Source: Chara braunii (taxonomy: Eukaryota; Streptophyta; Charophyceae; Charales; Characeae). Taken from it: DNA of 64,000 bases. The translations under genes were made by a program, and so were the position numbers. How positions within the stretch are numbered: position 1 is the first letter of the stretch; each line of letters starts with the position of its first letter. Shown piece by piece: positions 33,610 through 45,284 of this stretch. The notes beneath the pieces were generated by a model. It saw only the letters and a list, made by a program, of their open reading frames with translations, was not told the origin of the DNA and searched no databases. Where the stretch lies: positions 322,614 to 386,613 of the forward strand of contig BFEA01000548.1 in assembly GCA_003427395.1 (NCBI GenBank). The letters are read 5' to 3'.

Positions 33610-34490
33610 CAAGTTCAACTGGTACACCCGCGGACTGCTGAACGTAGGCCTGTGGGAACAACAGTGGCGGACTTGGCCCAGTTGGTACACTCGCGGACTG
33701 CTGAAAGTAGGCCTGTGGGAACAGCAGTTGTGGACCTACCTCAGCTGGTACACCCGCAAACAACTGACAACAAGCCTGTGGGAACAATAGTGGCGGACTT
33801 GGCGAAACTGGTACACCCACGGACTGCTGAAAGTAGGCCTATGGGAACACTAGTGGCGGACTTCGCCCAGCTGGTACACCCGCGGACTGCTGAAAGTAGG
33901 CCTGTGGGAACAGCAGTTGCGGACCTACCTCAACTGGTACACCCGCAAACAGCTGACAACAAGCCTATGGGAACANNNNNNNNNNNNNNNNNNNNNNNNN
34001 NNNNNNNNNNNNNNNNNNNNNNNNNNNNNNNNNNNNNNNNCGCAAACAGCTGACAACAAGCCTATGGGAACAGCAGTGGCAGACTTGGCCCAGCTGGTAC
34101 ACTCGCGGACTGCTGAAAGTAGGCCTGTGGGAACAACAGCGGCGGACTTGGCCTAGTTGGCACACGCACGGACTGCTGAAAGTAGGCCTGTGGGAACAAC
34201 AGTTGAGGACCTACCTCAGTTGGTACACCCGTGAACTGTTGAAAACAGGGTTGTAAAACTAGCACCTGTAGGCATAGCTCAACTGGTACCCCCGTGAACT
34301 GTTGAAAACAGGGTTGTGAAACCAGCACCTACAGGCATAGGTCAGGACGTACACCAAACTATTGGAAAGAGGTCTGTGGGATCACCACCCACGCAAGCTC
34401 TGTTGCTATACCCGCAGACTGTTGAAAAACAGTCATGTGGGAACACCACCTAAGCAACCCCGCTTAGTATACCCACGAGCTGCTGAAATA
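33610..34490. repeat. 63-bp minisatellite, about 14 units, interrupted by an assembly gap
   Basis: The phrase [CT]TGGTACAC recurs with GTAC at 33622, 33685, 33748, 33811, 33874, 33937, then after the gap at 34034, 34097, 34160, 34223, 34286 and 34349, exactly 63 bases apart; two or three worn units follow. Sixty-three is a multiple of three, so both strands stay open: plus reads a 21-residue unit like TVADLAQLVHSRTAESRPVGT, minus a unit like QAYFQQSASVPTGPSPPLLFP. Neither direction has independent support as coding. Unit types alternate (AESRP and TDNKP variants), a higher-order pattern. Confidence 0.9.
33976..34040. other. Assembly gap (65 N)
   Basis: A run of 65 N inside the minisatellite. 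The distance between flanking unit anchors (33937 to 34034, 97 bases) is not a multiple of 63, so the gap size is not exact; 31 or 94 would restore the phase. Confidence 0.95.
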
Positions 34491-34565
34491 CAGACCTGAG
34501 CTCGAACTCCACTCAAGGTGGGTGAGTGGGAGCTTGCAGTGCAAGCTGAAATACCACTTCTTTTA

Positions 34566-34596
<31 letters not shown>

Positions 34597-35530
34597 ACTT
34601 TTTTATTATTATTTAATTTATTTTTTATTTTATTTTCGTGAGGTGGGACTGGGACTTTGCCCTTGTGTCTCGGTCCAAGGTGCGGGTGCTTGTGGCCTGC
34701 CTGATTCAAGCGAAAGACTTACCGGTTGTCGATGAATTGACCCTCTCCGAAGTTTCCCTCGGAATAACGTGAGTTTTGTCAGGCGGCTTCACCACGCAGT
34801 TGTGAAATAGAGCACTGTGAAGGGAGACTAACTTTGGCAGAGGCGGACAGGAAGAAAGTAATGGCGAAGACAGGTTTGAGTTGGGCGGAGGCAGGAAGTT
34901 GAAGCCGCCCGTTTCCAAATGAAAACGGGCGAGGTAAAATACTAGATTGGAACTTTGAGCCCAGAAAACGTCAATGGTGTAATTAGAATGACAGAAAGAG
35001 GGATGTATGGTGGGCTAGAAGAAAAAGAAATGCTGGGAAAAAGCCGAAGAAGGAAGGGTGAATCTGGACGTGGTTTTGCACAAGGTGCATTCGAAAGAAG
35101 GCGATGAAGGTAGCGAAGATAGGGAAGAAGGACAACAAATAGAAAAAGGCAGATCTTGCCAGTTTCTTAACGAAAACGGGCGAGTGAAGACTCGAAATGG
35201 GGGTTCTCAGGCAATGCGCATCGGATGGTAGACTCAGATCGGTTGAAAGGTGGGTGAATTTGGCTGCACAGTTAGTAGGGGATGCGCGGTGCATAATAGG
35301 AACGGGCATTGTGCTCTGCGTTAGACTGGCGGGAAGGGGAGATGTAGAGGAAGCAAGTGAGGAACAACGAGGAAGGAAGAGGGAAAGAACAGGGGCTTAC
35401 CTGATTGTTGTAAGGGATCTTCATCAAGAGGTTCATATCAATAATACTGCTATCAGGAGCCGCAACGACCATTTATGTTGATCTCCAGCGGGTCGATGCA
35501 CCTGGCCACTTTGGCAGAAGAGTCACTCCA
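34491..35530 (+). other. Spacer without recognised gene
   Basis: 34558-34640 is a (TTTTA)n-like run. The rest has only short frames; 'aacgggcgag' phrases at about 34925 and 35175 suggest a diffuse duplication. Confidence 0.4.
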
Positions 35531-35788
35531 ATCCTGCTCATTTTATTGAAGAAGGTAATCTCTATCTAGCTCTCTATGTGTACGACTGGAATGCAATGAA
35601 GATTCACTCTCGTTTTACACATTTTGTTCGGGCACATCAGCATTGGCAGAAAAGTGTCAGAGAACGGGCGTGAAACTTCCCATGATTAAGGGAAGATTCA
35701 TCCTCGTCACTGATCCCGACGACGTCACATGACAAAGTGAAGCGCAAGCAAGGAACAAAGAGCAGGAGCAAGCACAACAGATACACAG

Positions 35789-35839
<51 letters not shown>

Positions 35840-36900
35840 GAGAGAGAGAGAGGCTTACCAGGTGGGGTGGTTGGTGCCGAGTGGCCACTGCAAGACGCCG
35901 TGGAGAATCTCCCCTCATACTGGTGGAAGATTCATTTCNATTTTGTCCATCATAANGGTGGAAGTAGTCCCTCTCNATCTCTCGGTGCGAATGGTTGGAA
36001 GGGAGTGTGTGTTCCCATGACCCAACAACAGACTCATTCGATCATCCTTGTGGCCACAATCTTTGTTGAGCATGGCCGGGACCTCTCGCTTCGCGGTCGT
36101 GGTCTGGTTTTCGCTGTCGGGTTCTAGTGATTGACTCACTCTCACCTTGCTGAACGAGAGCGCAGCTGCTGGAGGGAGAGAAAGGTAGGACGTGCCCTTG
36201 CAGCTGGGCGGTGCATCATCTCATATGGTGGGGGAAGATATATTTCCTTTTCGTACGGGGGCAACACTAGTGTTGTTACCGGGCACATGTATATGGTCAT
36301 GGGCTAACAAAAGACTCAGCCTCATTTACACATTTGGTAAGAAGTGGAGCACTGACTTGTCAGCATGTGACCTCGTTTTCATCGAGGTTGTGGTCGTCAG
36401 CATGGTTATTGTGCTTATCAAGGCCGTCGTCGTCGTAGTCTTGGTTTCCGTTGTGCTCGTGGGATTCGCCATAGTTAGGGCAATCTTACCCATCCAAAAT
36501 GCCTGATATGCTCCTCTCCTTGTCTTGAGTCCAGTAGTTGCGACCACCACCAACGGTGACCGCTACAGACGACTGAATTTTTTTGGGCGAAGGGCGATCA
36601 AGTTGCTCCCTACGGGACATCGTAGCTGCTAGTGCATGAACAGGCTACTCGTGGTTACAGAACAACTTTCTGGCTTTTATTGATTGCAGTATTGGCATTG
36701 CCCTCTGTAGTCATCTTCATCTGGGGTGGGGGGGGGGGGNATGCTGCTTTTCATACCATCTTCGGAACTCCCGACGCTGATTGTTATCGTGCTGCTGCTC
36801 GCCCTGATCCCAGATGTGATGTTCATCGTTTCACTCTGGTACCATTCATGTTCGTCACGAAGACCTCAGGTTCGTTGGATTTTCTGTTGAAGAGGTAACA
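35531..36900 (+). pseudogene. Degenerate repeats with KIHSRFTHFV-like phrases, possibly worn X modules
   Basis: At about 35555-35640 one frame reads NLYLALYVYDWNAMKIHSRF then THFVRAHQ. At about 36280-36345 another reads HVYGHGLTKDSASFTHLVRS. At about 36800-36890 there is DVHRFTLVPFMFVTK. The repeated layout (hydrophobic strand, VYxxN/G, SxFTHLV) is similar to the start of the X protein in LTR A (VVYFYDWNGKLHN). Similarity is short and could be coincidental. Single undetermined bases lie at 35939, 35956, 35976 and 36740. Confidence 0.25.
35791..35852. repeat. GA dinucleotide microsatellite
   Basis: (GA)n for about 46 bases, then imperfect to 35852. Confidence 0.95.
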
Positions 36901-38750
36901 GGGTCGTCCGACTCTTTACTTTTGTTCCTTATGAGTGTACCTCAGTAGACGGAGTGGCTCTCAGCAGTGTGGCGGTTCAGACTGAAGGTTTGCTCACTGT
37001 AGTGGTGCACGACCAAACGCATAAAAGAGAACAGAGCCGGGTTGTAAGGGGAGAAGTAAGTTAGAGAGAGATTTGACAGAGGGAGAGAGCTGAAAATGAG
37101 CGGTCGATTGTTCGTTGCAATACAATAGGCGGACAGACGGTGCATTCAGATTGTGAGTTGAGGTAGTCGGGATTCCTCTTTGTGCAGCTCTATCCAAAGT
37201 AACTACGTGTGATGGTTACAGACGGTGAGGGATGAGCTACAGCCTCTGTTGTCATTGCAGCTTGAGCGCACTCTATTCTTTGCGCCACTTTAGTACACTT
37301 GTCGTGCTTGACACGGTTCGCTGTTACTGATAACAATGTGCCTCAGATTTTGTATCTGCTGAGTTCTAGTTGTGGGTCACAAACAACTGTTTTAAATTTG
37401 TTCCAACTCCGCTGCGGTCTGTTGAAAAGGAAAAATGAAAGCATGCCTGTTGGAACCAGAGATAGTCTAAGTTGTCGACCACCGTCTGGAAAAGCAGCAG
37501 TTGGCATTTCAGTCTGGCTAGAATGTTCATTACGACTTTATTGAGACTGCTGCGCTTTCTTCCGCTGCTGCAGTGACTTGGCGCTACTGTGTTTTGACAT
37601 TGACGTGTTTCGGCATTGCGGTGCAGTTGCTGCTACTTTTCCTTGCGCTTTGTGCTACCGCAATTGTTGTGTTTTAATGTGGTGGTTGTGTGCCTGCCTA
37701 CTGTTGTGCACCTTGCGGTCACTATCCCTGTGCTTTTGTTGTTGTGCCCGCCATGCCATTGATAGGTTACGAATACAGATTGTTGAGTCACGACGTTGTT
37801 GTTACTGCGTTGAGAAGTGTTGCTACCGACTACATTCGGATGCTGCTGATGGTTGTCTCAACACGTTGTTGATACAACAACATGGAGGTTTTTGTTGCTA
37901 TTGCGGGCAGCGTAGGATTACTAGAAGTATTAAGGTGGGAGTGAGTGTTGATTGTCCAGTGGGACCAATGAGTCATAACGAGCCAGTACCTAGCTTGGGC
38001 TAGTCCAAAGTATTAATTTAGAAGGAGGGTGTTGCGTTGTTACCCCTGTGCAGAGGCTGACGTTGATATACTGCCGCATCTATGCATATATTTGAATAGT
38101 ACACAGGGTTGTGCACTATACAATCGTAACCTTGCTAGTTTGCGTGGCAGCGGATTGGTCAGAGATGAGGCACTGAGGCTTCAAAGGGTTGGTCAGGCGC
38201 TGCAGTGGAAGTGCGGTGGTAGCTTGGAGGCCTGCCAGAGGACTGTTACTCTACGTTTTGGCCACGGTTTGACCGTCTTCACTGCGTTTTTCGGCCACCA
38301 TTGCGAGGCCCTCAGGATCTGAAGGCACCAAGGCCTTCTCATATGAGTTGAGTTGGCCGCTTCCCGTATCTCGAGCGTCTGACTCTTCTTCCTCTATCCT
38401 TCTTCCTCTCAGTCTAATCTATGTTTGGAGAGGAAGGCGGGAGGTGGGATTGCAACCCGTAGGACCACATCAAGGCCTTTGTGGGAGGTTGACCCACAGA
38501 TTGCGGGAGCTCTGCCGAAGCCCACGCGGGACTCGGGAGGCAGGGAACTCAGAGGTAGGTCGACTCTATACCATTAGAATCCCAATAAAGCCCTTATCTA
38601 TACAAACCTTGTGTTTGGTCTGTTTGACTTTGACTTCTGTATATGCTTGTTTTAGTTTTCAGGACTTTAATTGAATCAGAAAGAGAATCTACTATGCATG
38701 TTAATTCATTTGTTTCTGGTAAAAATCATGATGTTTGCGTGCGATGATTT
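36901..38750 (+). other. Spacer without recognised gene
   Basis: Includes a T/G-rich low-complexity stretch (37560-37920) that keeps several frames open without recognisable content. No domain was seen in any frame. Confidence 0.4.
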
Positions 38751-40288
38751 GAAATGGGGCCTGAGATGAGGTCCCTTAGACTGATCTAGTCGCTTTGCTA
38801 TCTACCTAAGACATTGAAATGGGGCTGGAGATGAGGTCCTTCACACTGATCCGATCACTTTGATGTTTGCCTAAGACATTGAAATGGGGCTGGAGATCAG
38901 GTCCTTCAGACTCATCCGGTCGCTTTGCTGTCTGCCTAAGACATTGAAATGGAGCTGGAGATGAGGTCCTTCAGACTGATCCGGTCGCTTTGATGTTTGC
39001 TTAAGACATTTAAATGGGGTTGGAGATAAGGTTCTTCAAACTGATCCGGTCGCTTTGTTGTTTGCCTAAGACATTGAAATGGGGTTGGAGATGAAGTTCT
39101 TCAGACTGATCCGGTCGCTTTGCTATATGCCTAAGACATTGAAATGAGGTTGGAGATGAGGTCCTTCAGACTGATCTGGTCGCTTTGATGTTTGCCTAAG
39201 ACATTGAAATGGGGTTGGAGATGAGGTCCTTTAGACTGATCCGGTCGCTTTGCTGTTTGCCTAAGACAGTGAAATAGGGTTGGAGATGAGGTCCTTCAGA
39301 CTGATCCGGTCGCTTTATTGTTTGCCTAAAACATTGAAATGGGGCTAGAGATGAGGTCCTTCAAACCGATCCAGTCGCTTTGCTGTTTGCCTAAAACATT
39401 GAAATGGGGCTGGAGATGAGGTCCTTCAGACTGATCCGATCGCTTTGATGTTTGCCTAAGACATTGAAATGGGGCTGGAGATGAGGTTCTTCAGACTGAT
39501 CCGGTCGCTTTGCTGTTTGCCTAAGACAGTGAAATGGGGTTGGAGATGAGGTCCTTTAGAGTGATCTGGTCGCTTTGCTGTTTGCCTAAGACGTTGAAAT
39601 GGAGCTGGAGATGAGGTCCTTTAGACCGATCCGGTCGCTTTGTTGTTTGCCTAAGACATTGAAATGAGGCTGGAGATGCGGTTCTTCAGACTGATCTGCT
39701 CGCTTTGTTGTTTGCCTAAGATATTGAAATAGGGCTAGAGATGAGGTCCTTAAGACTGATCCGATCGCTTTGTTGTTTGCCTAAGACATTGAAATCGGGT
39801 TGGAAATGAGGTTCTTGAGAGTGATTCGGTCGCTTTGCTGTTTGCCTAAGACATTGAAATGGGGCAGGAAATGAGGTCCTCCTCACTGATCCGGTCGCTT
39901 TGTTGTTTGCTTAAGACATTGAAATGAGGCTGGAGATGAGGTCCTCCTTCAGACTGATCTGATCGCTTGCCTAAGACATTGAAATGGGCCTAGAGATGAG
40001 GTCCTTAAGACTGATCCGATTGCTTTGTTGTTTGCTTAAGATATCGAAATCGGGTTGGAGATGAGGTCCTTAAGACTGATCCGATCGCTTTGTTGTTTGC
40101 CTAAGACATTGAAATCGGGTTGGAGATGAGGTTCTTGAGAGTGATCCGGTTGCTTTGTTGTTTGCCTAAGACATTGAAATGAGGCTGGAAATGAGGTCCT
40201 CCTCACTGATCCGGTCGCTTTGTTGTTTGCTTAAGACATTGAAATGAGGCTGGAGATGAGGTCGTCCTGACCGATCCGGTCGCTTTTC
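38751..40288. repeat. 65-bp tandem array, about 24 units
   Basis: The unit begins GAAATGGGGCTGGAGATGAG and continues through GTCCTTCAGACTGATCCGGT, CGCTTTGCTGTTTGCCTAAG and ACATT. The first three starts are 38751, 38816 and 38881; the last is 40241. Most units differ by one to six substitutions, and one near 39955 lacks part of the unit. Sixty-five is not a multiple of three and stops occur, so it is not coding. The flanks show no related sequence. Confidence 0.95.
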
Positions 40289-40726
40289 TAAGTCAATTAG
40301 TTTTGCTTGTTGACAAAGGTCTCACTTTTCTCCTTGTGAGAATAGTTAAGGCTAAGTGTGTTAGTGATTGCATGGGGTTGACTGAGAACAACTTGGAAAG
40401 TTAATCAACTAAGTAAGATACGAGACTAATGTATTTTTTGTGATCAGAACATGCGAAAAATGAAAACTTTGGATGAACGAACCTTTGTTTTGAATTGACT
40501 GAATGTGATGTGGATATGACATGCTTCTTGGCAATGCTTTGTCTTTTTGCTCAAGCTCTCTTTGTCTTCTGCATTATATAGGGTACTCTGTTAGTGCTCA
40601 TCTTATGCTTGAGCAACACAGGTACATGTTTGCTCTTTGTTTTGGTATTGTCGCTTGTTGTATGACTGTTTTTTATAGGACTTTGACTAGCCTCTGAGTT
40701 AGTAGAAGTTCTGGGAGCCTCTTTTC

Positions 40727-41005
40727 CTTAGGGGAGATGATGCCAAAATTTCTGCTAAATACTCAAAGTTAGTCAAAGTTTCAGAGATGTTAGCTAGGAT
40801 AGGATATAGTTTAGTTTTTGGGGTCAGTAGGAATTAAGGAAGTCTTCCTTTCTAAAGGAAGTACTGCCGAAATTTTAACTAAAACTAAAAAGTTAGTTTA
40901 TTGTCAGATATTTTCAGAGTGACAAGTTCTTTTTATAGATTTAGTATAGTAAAGATTCTTTGCGCGTACTTCCCTAAAGGAAGTGTTGCCGAAATTTTCG
41001 GGATT
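40727..41005. repeat. Three copies of a hairpin plus TGCCGAAATTTT motif
   Basis: The phrase TAAAGGAAGTxxTGCCGAAATTTT occurs at about 40853 and 40973 (120 bases apart) and in a variant (TTAGGGGAGATGATGCCAAAATTTC) at about 40729. The second and third are preceded by CTTCC, giving CTTCC...GGAAG stems. Confidence 0.7.
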
Positions 41006-41963
41006 TTTACATCGTTACCAGACGTTACTCCTAAGTAGCTTAGAGTGCAATACGGAGTTGAACTCCGTTAACTCGACAAGCGATGCCTGCCTTGATCTTT
41101 GTGACGCAAGTTATTGCTATATGCGAGTGTTCTTCGAAGTCTTGAGATTCATCAACTTCTGCTATGAGATTGATAGCAGGTCGGTGTGCGACTGAACTCC
41201 TACCCACTGGTATACCCACGCCAATATGTTTGTGACCCTGTAGGCGAAAGGCATTTCCGTATGAAAGAAAACATATCCTTGGAACCTCTCTTGAATGGTC
41301 ATGCACAAGTTGTGTGAAATGGATCGGAAGGACATACCTTTGTTGAATGGGGGTCGGAAAGGGGCGTGTGGGACATGAACCTGGGAGCAAAGGGGTTGAC
41401 CACTTTTTGTGGCATTTGGATGTGAATTTTTTTATTGGGTTTCATATATGTGCAGGTATGTATGGGAGTGAGGACTCGCTCTTGGATTTGAGAGTGATAT
41501 GGATGAATGAGTGCAGGGTGTGAGTGACAAGGTTCGACTATGGCTGTGAGAATGACTCTCCTTGATTTCCCCCGAGATTCTTTTTCTTATTTTGCTTTTG
41601 CCGCACGTATCTAGCGAGCAGGCAGGAGAAGCTGAGAGTTAGGTTTAGCACTCAACCTTTGTTCGGACCGAGACTTAGTTTGGGTATGGTGAATTGCTCA
41701 CCAACCCGCGACTACTCTTATTTCTCTTCCTTCAGGAGAGCGACGAGCGAATCCCATCTCAAAGGGGTTTTGCCTCTTAAATTATTCGTCGAACGTTGGT
41801 CCTGAGCCTGATATTTGAGGTTCTTGTCCAGGACACCCAAAACCCTGGTCCAGCACAAAAGGGTTCCCCCTTTGAGTCGGGCCTACGCCTCTTGCTTACT
41901 GTCACCCACTGCCTAAAAGACAGGGGTGCTACAAGGGTCGCACAACTTATCCTTTAGCCGTGC

Positions 41964-41995
41964 AATATCGTGAAGGAAGAACCCTTCACGATATT
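41964..41995. other. Perfect 13-bp stem-loop
   Basis: AATATCGTGAAGG at 41964-41976 pairs with CCTTCACGATATT at 41983-41995 around a six-base loop. It lies 640 bases upstream of the LTR end of Element III; a structured transcript element is possible. Confidence 0.8.
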
Positions 41996-42599
41996 TTGTT
42001 TTCGACACCTGAGTGTCATACGCAACCCTAAAACCCAAGAGAAGGTGCGCGAATGTGGGTAACGCATGAAGCGTCGCCATGATAGAAGATCAACTGAGTA
42101 CACATGACTGAGCATTATGATTCCCTTGACGGTTGCATTCTTTTTATGCAACTTTTGTGTGGGTCTCGCTCAGACACAAAGTTTTTTTTGAGTTATGACT
42201 TACTTGTTTGTGTGAGTTAGTTTGTTTTGTCATATATCGCGTGGTTGAGTTAGGATGTCCTTGTAGACCGACGCTGAATCGCACGTGGGAGATCAACGCC
42301 CCAACGTGACGGTCCGCGTACGGGTCCGAGCAAGGCGTGGACCGCCCGTACCCCCTACGAGAAATGCCCTTGGCTGGGCCACCCCCGCGATTGCAAGTAA
42401 AAACTTTCGCGTGTGGTTCAGTAGCTCGACGGGGATACGCCCACTCAAGGGATGGTGATAACTCCCGCGAGTGGATCTAAGTTGTACCTCGCGAGACCCA
42501 GTCCTATCGTAGGGACTCGATGGAGGTATAGTTGGAGCACTCAGCCGGAGCGGCTCCGCCGCTTCCCCTTTTGTGAAGCGACTTTCGAATTCTGCCAAT

Positions 42600-42638
42600 C
42601 CTGCGTGACATCCCCCAGCGGGGACCGTGCGCTCGACA
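42600..42638 (+). repeat. 3' end of the Element III LTR
   Basis: CCTGCGTGACA at 42600-42610 is the box also found near the ends of LTR A and B. The LTR ends CTCGACA at 42638, two bases before the PBS. Only this end can be delimited. Confidence 0.65.
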
Positions 42639-42640
42639 GG

Positions 42641-42658
42641 TGGCGCCGTTGCCGGGGA
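42641..42658 (+). promoter_or_regulatory. Primer-binding site, tRNA-Asp, exact (Element III)
   Basis: TGGCGCCGTTGCCGGGGA, fully complementary to the 3' end of plant tRNA-Asp. Confidence 0.92.
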
Positions 42659-43072
42659 TCTCGACTGCCTACCGAGGTCCAGAGTGAACGGACTTGGGTT
42701 CCGTGCAGAACGATGATCCAGGCAAAACGACAATTTTTGTGATTAGAGGATAATATAGTGTGTTCTTGATTTTGATATTGCCCGTTATGGCCTAAGAGAA
42801 TGTTCCTATGAATCTTGTAAGGCCCAAAGAAGGGCCTCGCTGCCATAATCAGGAACGGTAAGTATTAGGACTTGGCGTGGCATGGGCGAATTTGTAGTGT
42901 GATTGTATGGTGGTGTGAATGCTTATGAATGAGTGATGAGGTTTCAAACTAGGTAGCAAGGGATAACCTCTTAACATTTGAGGTTGGACTGGCTATAACG
43001 ACTGTTAAAGTAGTTAGGTTGACCCTGTATAAGTGTTGTATATTGACAGGGAACTGATCATTAGAGAGCGAG

Positions 43073-44330
43073 ATGGCTGACGATGAGCTTAATGAGGCCA
43101 ATGGCGCGGGTCAGTGGCCGATTACATTGGGTCAGCTGGTGGCGCTACTGGATGGGCGCGAGGTGATGCGATCCAACATTCCTAAGGTTCCCATCTTTTA
43201 CTTCCAAGGCGAGAAATTGTCTGAATGGCTTGAGTTGCTGGAGCAAATCACGGACGGAATGATGGATGAGGAGAAATTTCGTCAGGTACATAAGTACGTC
43301 TGGTGGGAGATGCGGCCAGAAGTTATGCGGGTAGCAAATGAAGCCGCAAGAAATTGGGGGAACTTCAAGGTTGAGATGCAGAGACGGTACTAGTTGGGAG
43401 ACGGCCTCCTTACGACGAAGGACTTGGAAAGGTTAGAGAGGTCAGATTTCACGACGGTGGGTGCCTTCGCGACGACATTTGAGAATATGGCGAGGAAGGT
43501 TCCAGGGTTGGCCAAGGAGTCCCAATGTGCCATCTTCCTGAGCAACTTCACGAATGCGAGATCGTTTTCCTGACAAGAAGAGGAGTCATAGGGTGGAAGT
43601 TCAGTTGGGAGACGGTGAAGCAAAGCTTGGCAGATGGGGAGCTGGACAAGGTGTACCAGTTTCAGATGAAACAACAACGGCAGAAACGAAAGGCCCGAGT
43701 TGTTACTAAAGGAGCGGGTATCAACCTTCAACAACTCATTGCGGACGGAATAACCAAGTACCAAGCCGACCAGCAGAAAGCGGCAGGGAAACAAGTTTTG
43801 ACAGTGACCCCGGCCATAGGCTAGAGCCGCAAAGAAAGGAAAGCTGGTAGAACAAGTGAAGGATGACGATGATGATGATGAAGAGGAGGAACCGACAAAG
43901 CTGATGAAAAGTCAGAGGAAGGCGATAAACCAGGCCGCAGGTGGTCAAGGTTCAGGGAAGAATACAGGAGTACAGGCCGCAGCGCCATCCCAAGTAAATG
44001 CAAATCAGGCAAGTACGAGTGGGGCGCCGCCACAGGGACCAGCGCCGGTTGGACCTTGGCCAGGGGCCATTTCTCCTAAGTGGCCGGGATATGGCCCATA
44101 TGGCCGTGGCCATTTTACAACCAAGTCGGGCCGCCCGTAGAAGGGCCGACTGCACATACTGCAGGAAAGTACCCCAGTGCGCCATCTCAAGGAGTGAACT
44201 GGCAAGGGGGGGGCCAACAGCAGCAGCCAACACCCCCGCCACAGATTGACCAGCCCGGTCAAGCGACGGGTCAAAGACGAGGACAAAGCCAAGGGGGTAA
44301 CGGTGTCGGGCAGCTCCACTCTTAAGCCGC
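43073..44330 (+). pseudogene. gag, decayed (Element III)
   Basis: From ATG 43073: KVPIFYFQGEKLSEWLELLE, RNWGNFKVEMQRRY then TAG 43391. It continues in frame with TTKDLERLERSDFTTVGAFA and ESQCAIFLSNFTNARS, the last very similar to RCHIFLTNFTDNDK in Element II gag. A frame change near 43560 leads to ELDKVYQFQMKQQRQKRKAR (to TAG 43822). Next comes the acidic tract KDDDDDDEEEEP (about 43859), then a Gly/Pro/Gln-rich region. CTYCRK near 44150 may be the remains of a zinc knuckle, but its His and last Cys are not in place. The order capsid, acidic tract, low-complexity tail is common to the three tRNA-Asp-primed elements. Confidence 0.7.
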
Positions 44331-45284
44331 CCTTTACTTCCTCGATAAGGACTCTTGGCAAGGGCACGACTCACTTACTTTACCAGAAGTGACCGCTACC
44401 AGGATCCAGAAGTTACGCCACCAGAACAACACCACGAATATCGGTCGCGACATCTGGAAAGAATGGAACCATGGACATAGGAGGGGACATCCTCGCCTAG
44501 GCGAATATGGGCGTAAGGCGTGGACGGGCATTGAAAAACTACCTCAACATGAAGATTGCGAAGGGCTCGGGGCAAAGGGCACTACCGTGAAGGGCCAGAG
44601 CTGTACCAAGGGTCGGCGAAAAGCCAGAAGGAAAAGGGTGTCGGGCCCTTGACACAAAGCTTCGAGCATCTCGAGCTGTGGCAGCCTCCGAAGTTACCAC
44701 GAGTGACCAAACCTCGGGAACACCTTGCGTTGGTGACGATGGAGACCGGTCTTTTAGGCGGGCCTTGGCGCCAAGGAAAAGAGGTTCCCGGGCCAAGGAT
44801 CGGAAATGGGCCTTATGGCCTACAATTTCGGGGGGCCCTGGTCGATTCTCTCAAGGGCCGGTACTGCTTGAGCGTGGGGGACCACCTAGGCCCAAATAAA
44901 CCCGGGACAGGCTCGGGAGTAGCCTCGGTACCGGGGCGCTGCAGAAGGCCCACTTCCTAAGCTAAAGGCCCCGGTCGTTGAAAACGTTTCGGGGGCCCAA
45001 TCAGGCTCGGCCACAGGCCCGGTACCGGGGCGCTGCAACTAGTGGGCAGCCTCCGAAGAGTAGAGAGCCAGGGAGGCGGAGCCCTGCAAAACATAAAAGC
45101 CGAAAAGGGCTCCAGGTGGGGACACTTCTCGCATGCACGAACAGGGAAAAGAGGGAGGACGGAGGGACTTCTTCACACACAGGGAGACAACGCACGGACG
45201 ATACGCACGGGGAGACAACACATGGGCGATACGCACGGGGAGCAGAGCGCACAGGTAACCAACGCGCGTGACCCCCCCTGTGCG
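44331..45284 (+). other. GC-rich stretch after gag, no gene recognised
   Basis: Several frames are open by composition only. The phrase GGTACCGGGGCGCTGCA is present twice (about 44928 and 45022) and GGGCAGCCTCCGAAG-like phrases twice (about 44680 and 45050), so a diffuse duplication is likely. Confidence 0.4.

Larger units (their letters stand above)
40289..42599 (+). other. Probable LTR or leader sequence upstream of Element III PBS; no gene
   Basis: Lies between the 65-bp array and the LTR end of Element III. It contains repeated hairpins (40727-41005) and a 13-bp perfect stem-loop (41964-41995). No frame longer than 116 codons and none with recognisable content. Where the LTR begins is unknown. 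Confidence 0.4.
42641..44330 (+). mobile_element. Element III: PBS and gag of a truncated LTR retrotransposon
   Basis: LTR end, PBS, a 410-base leader and a gag remnant. No protease, RT or integrase follows before the GC-rich arrays, so the element is either deleted after gag or non-autonomous. Unlike Elements II and IV there is no room for X and Y modules: gag starts 415 bases after the PBS. Confidence 0.65.

Noticed and set aside
38751-40288. CRISPR array
   Set aside because: Units are contiguous 65-bp tandem repeats without variable spacers, in a eukaryotic context with LTR elements; no cas genes.
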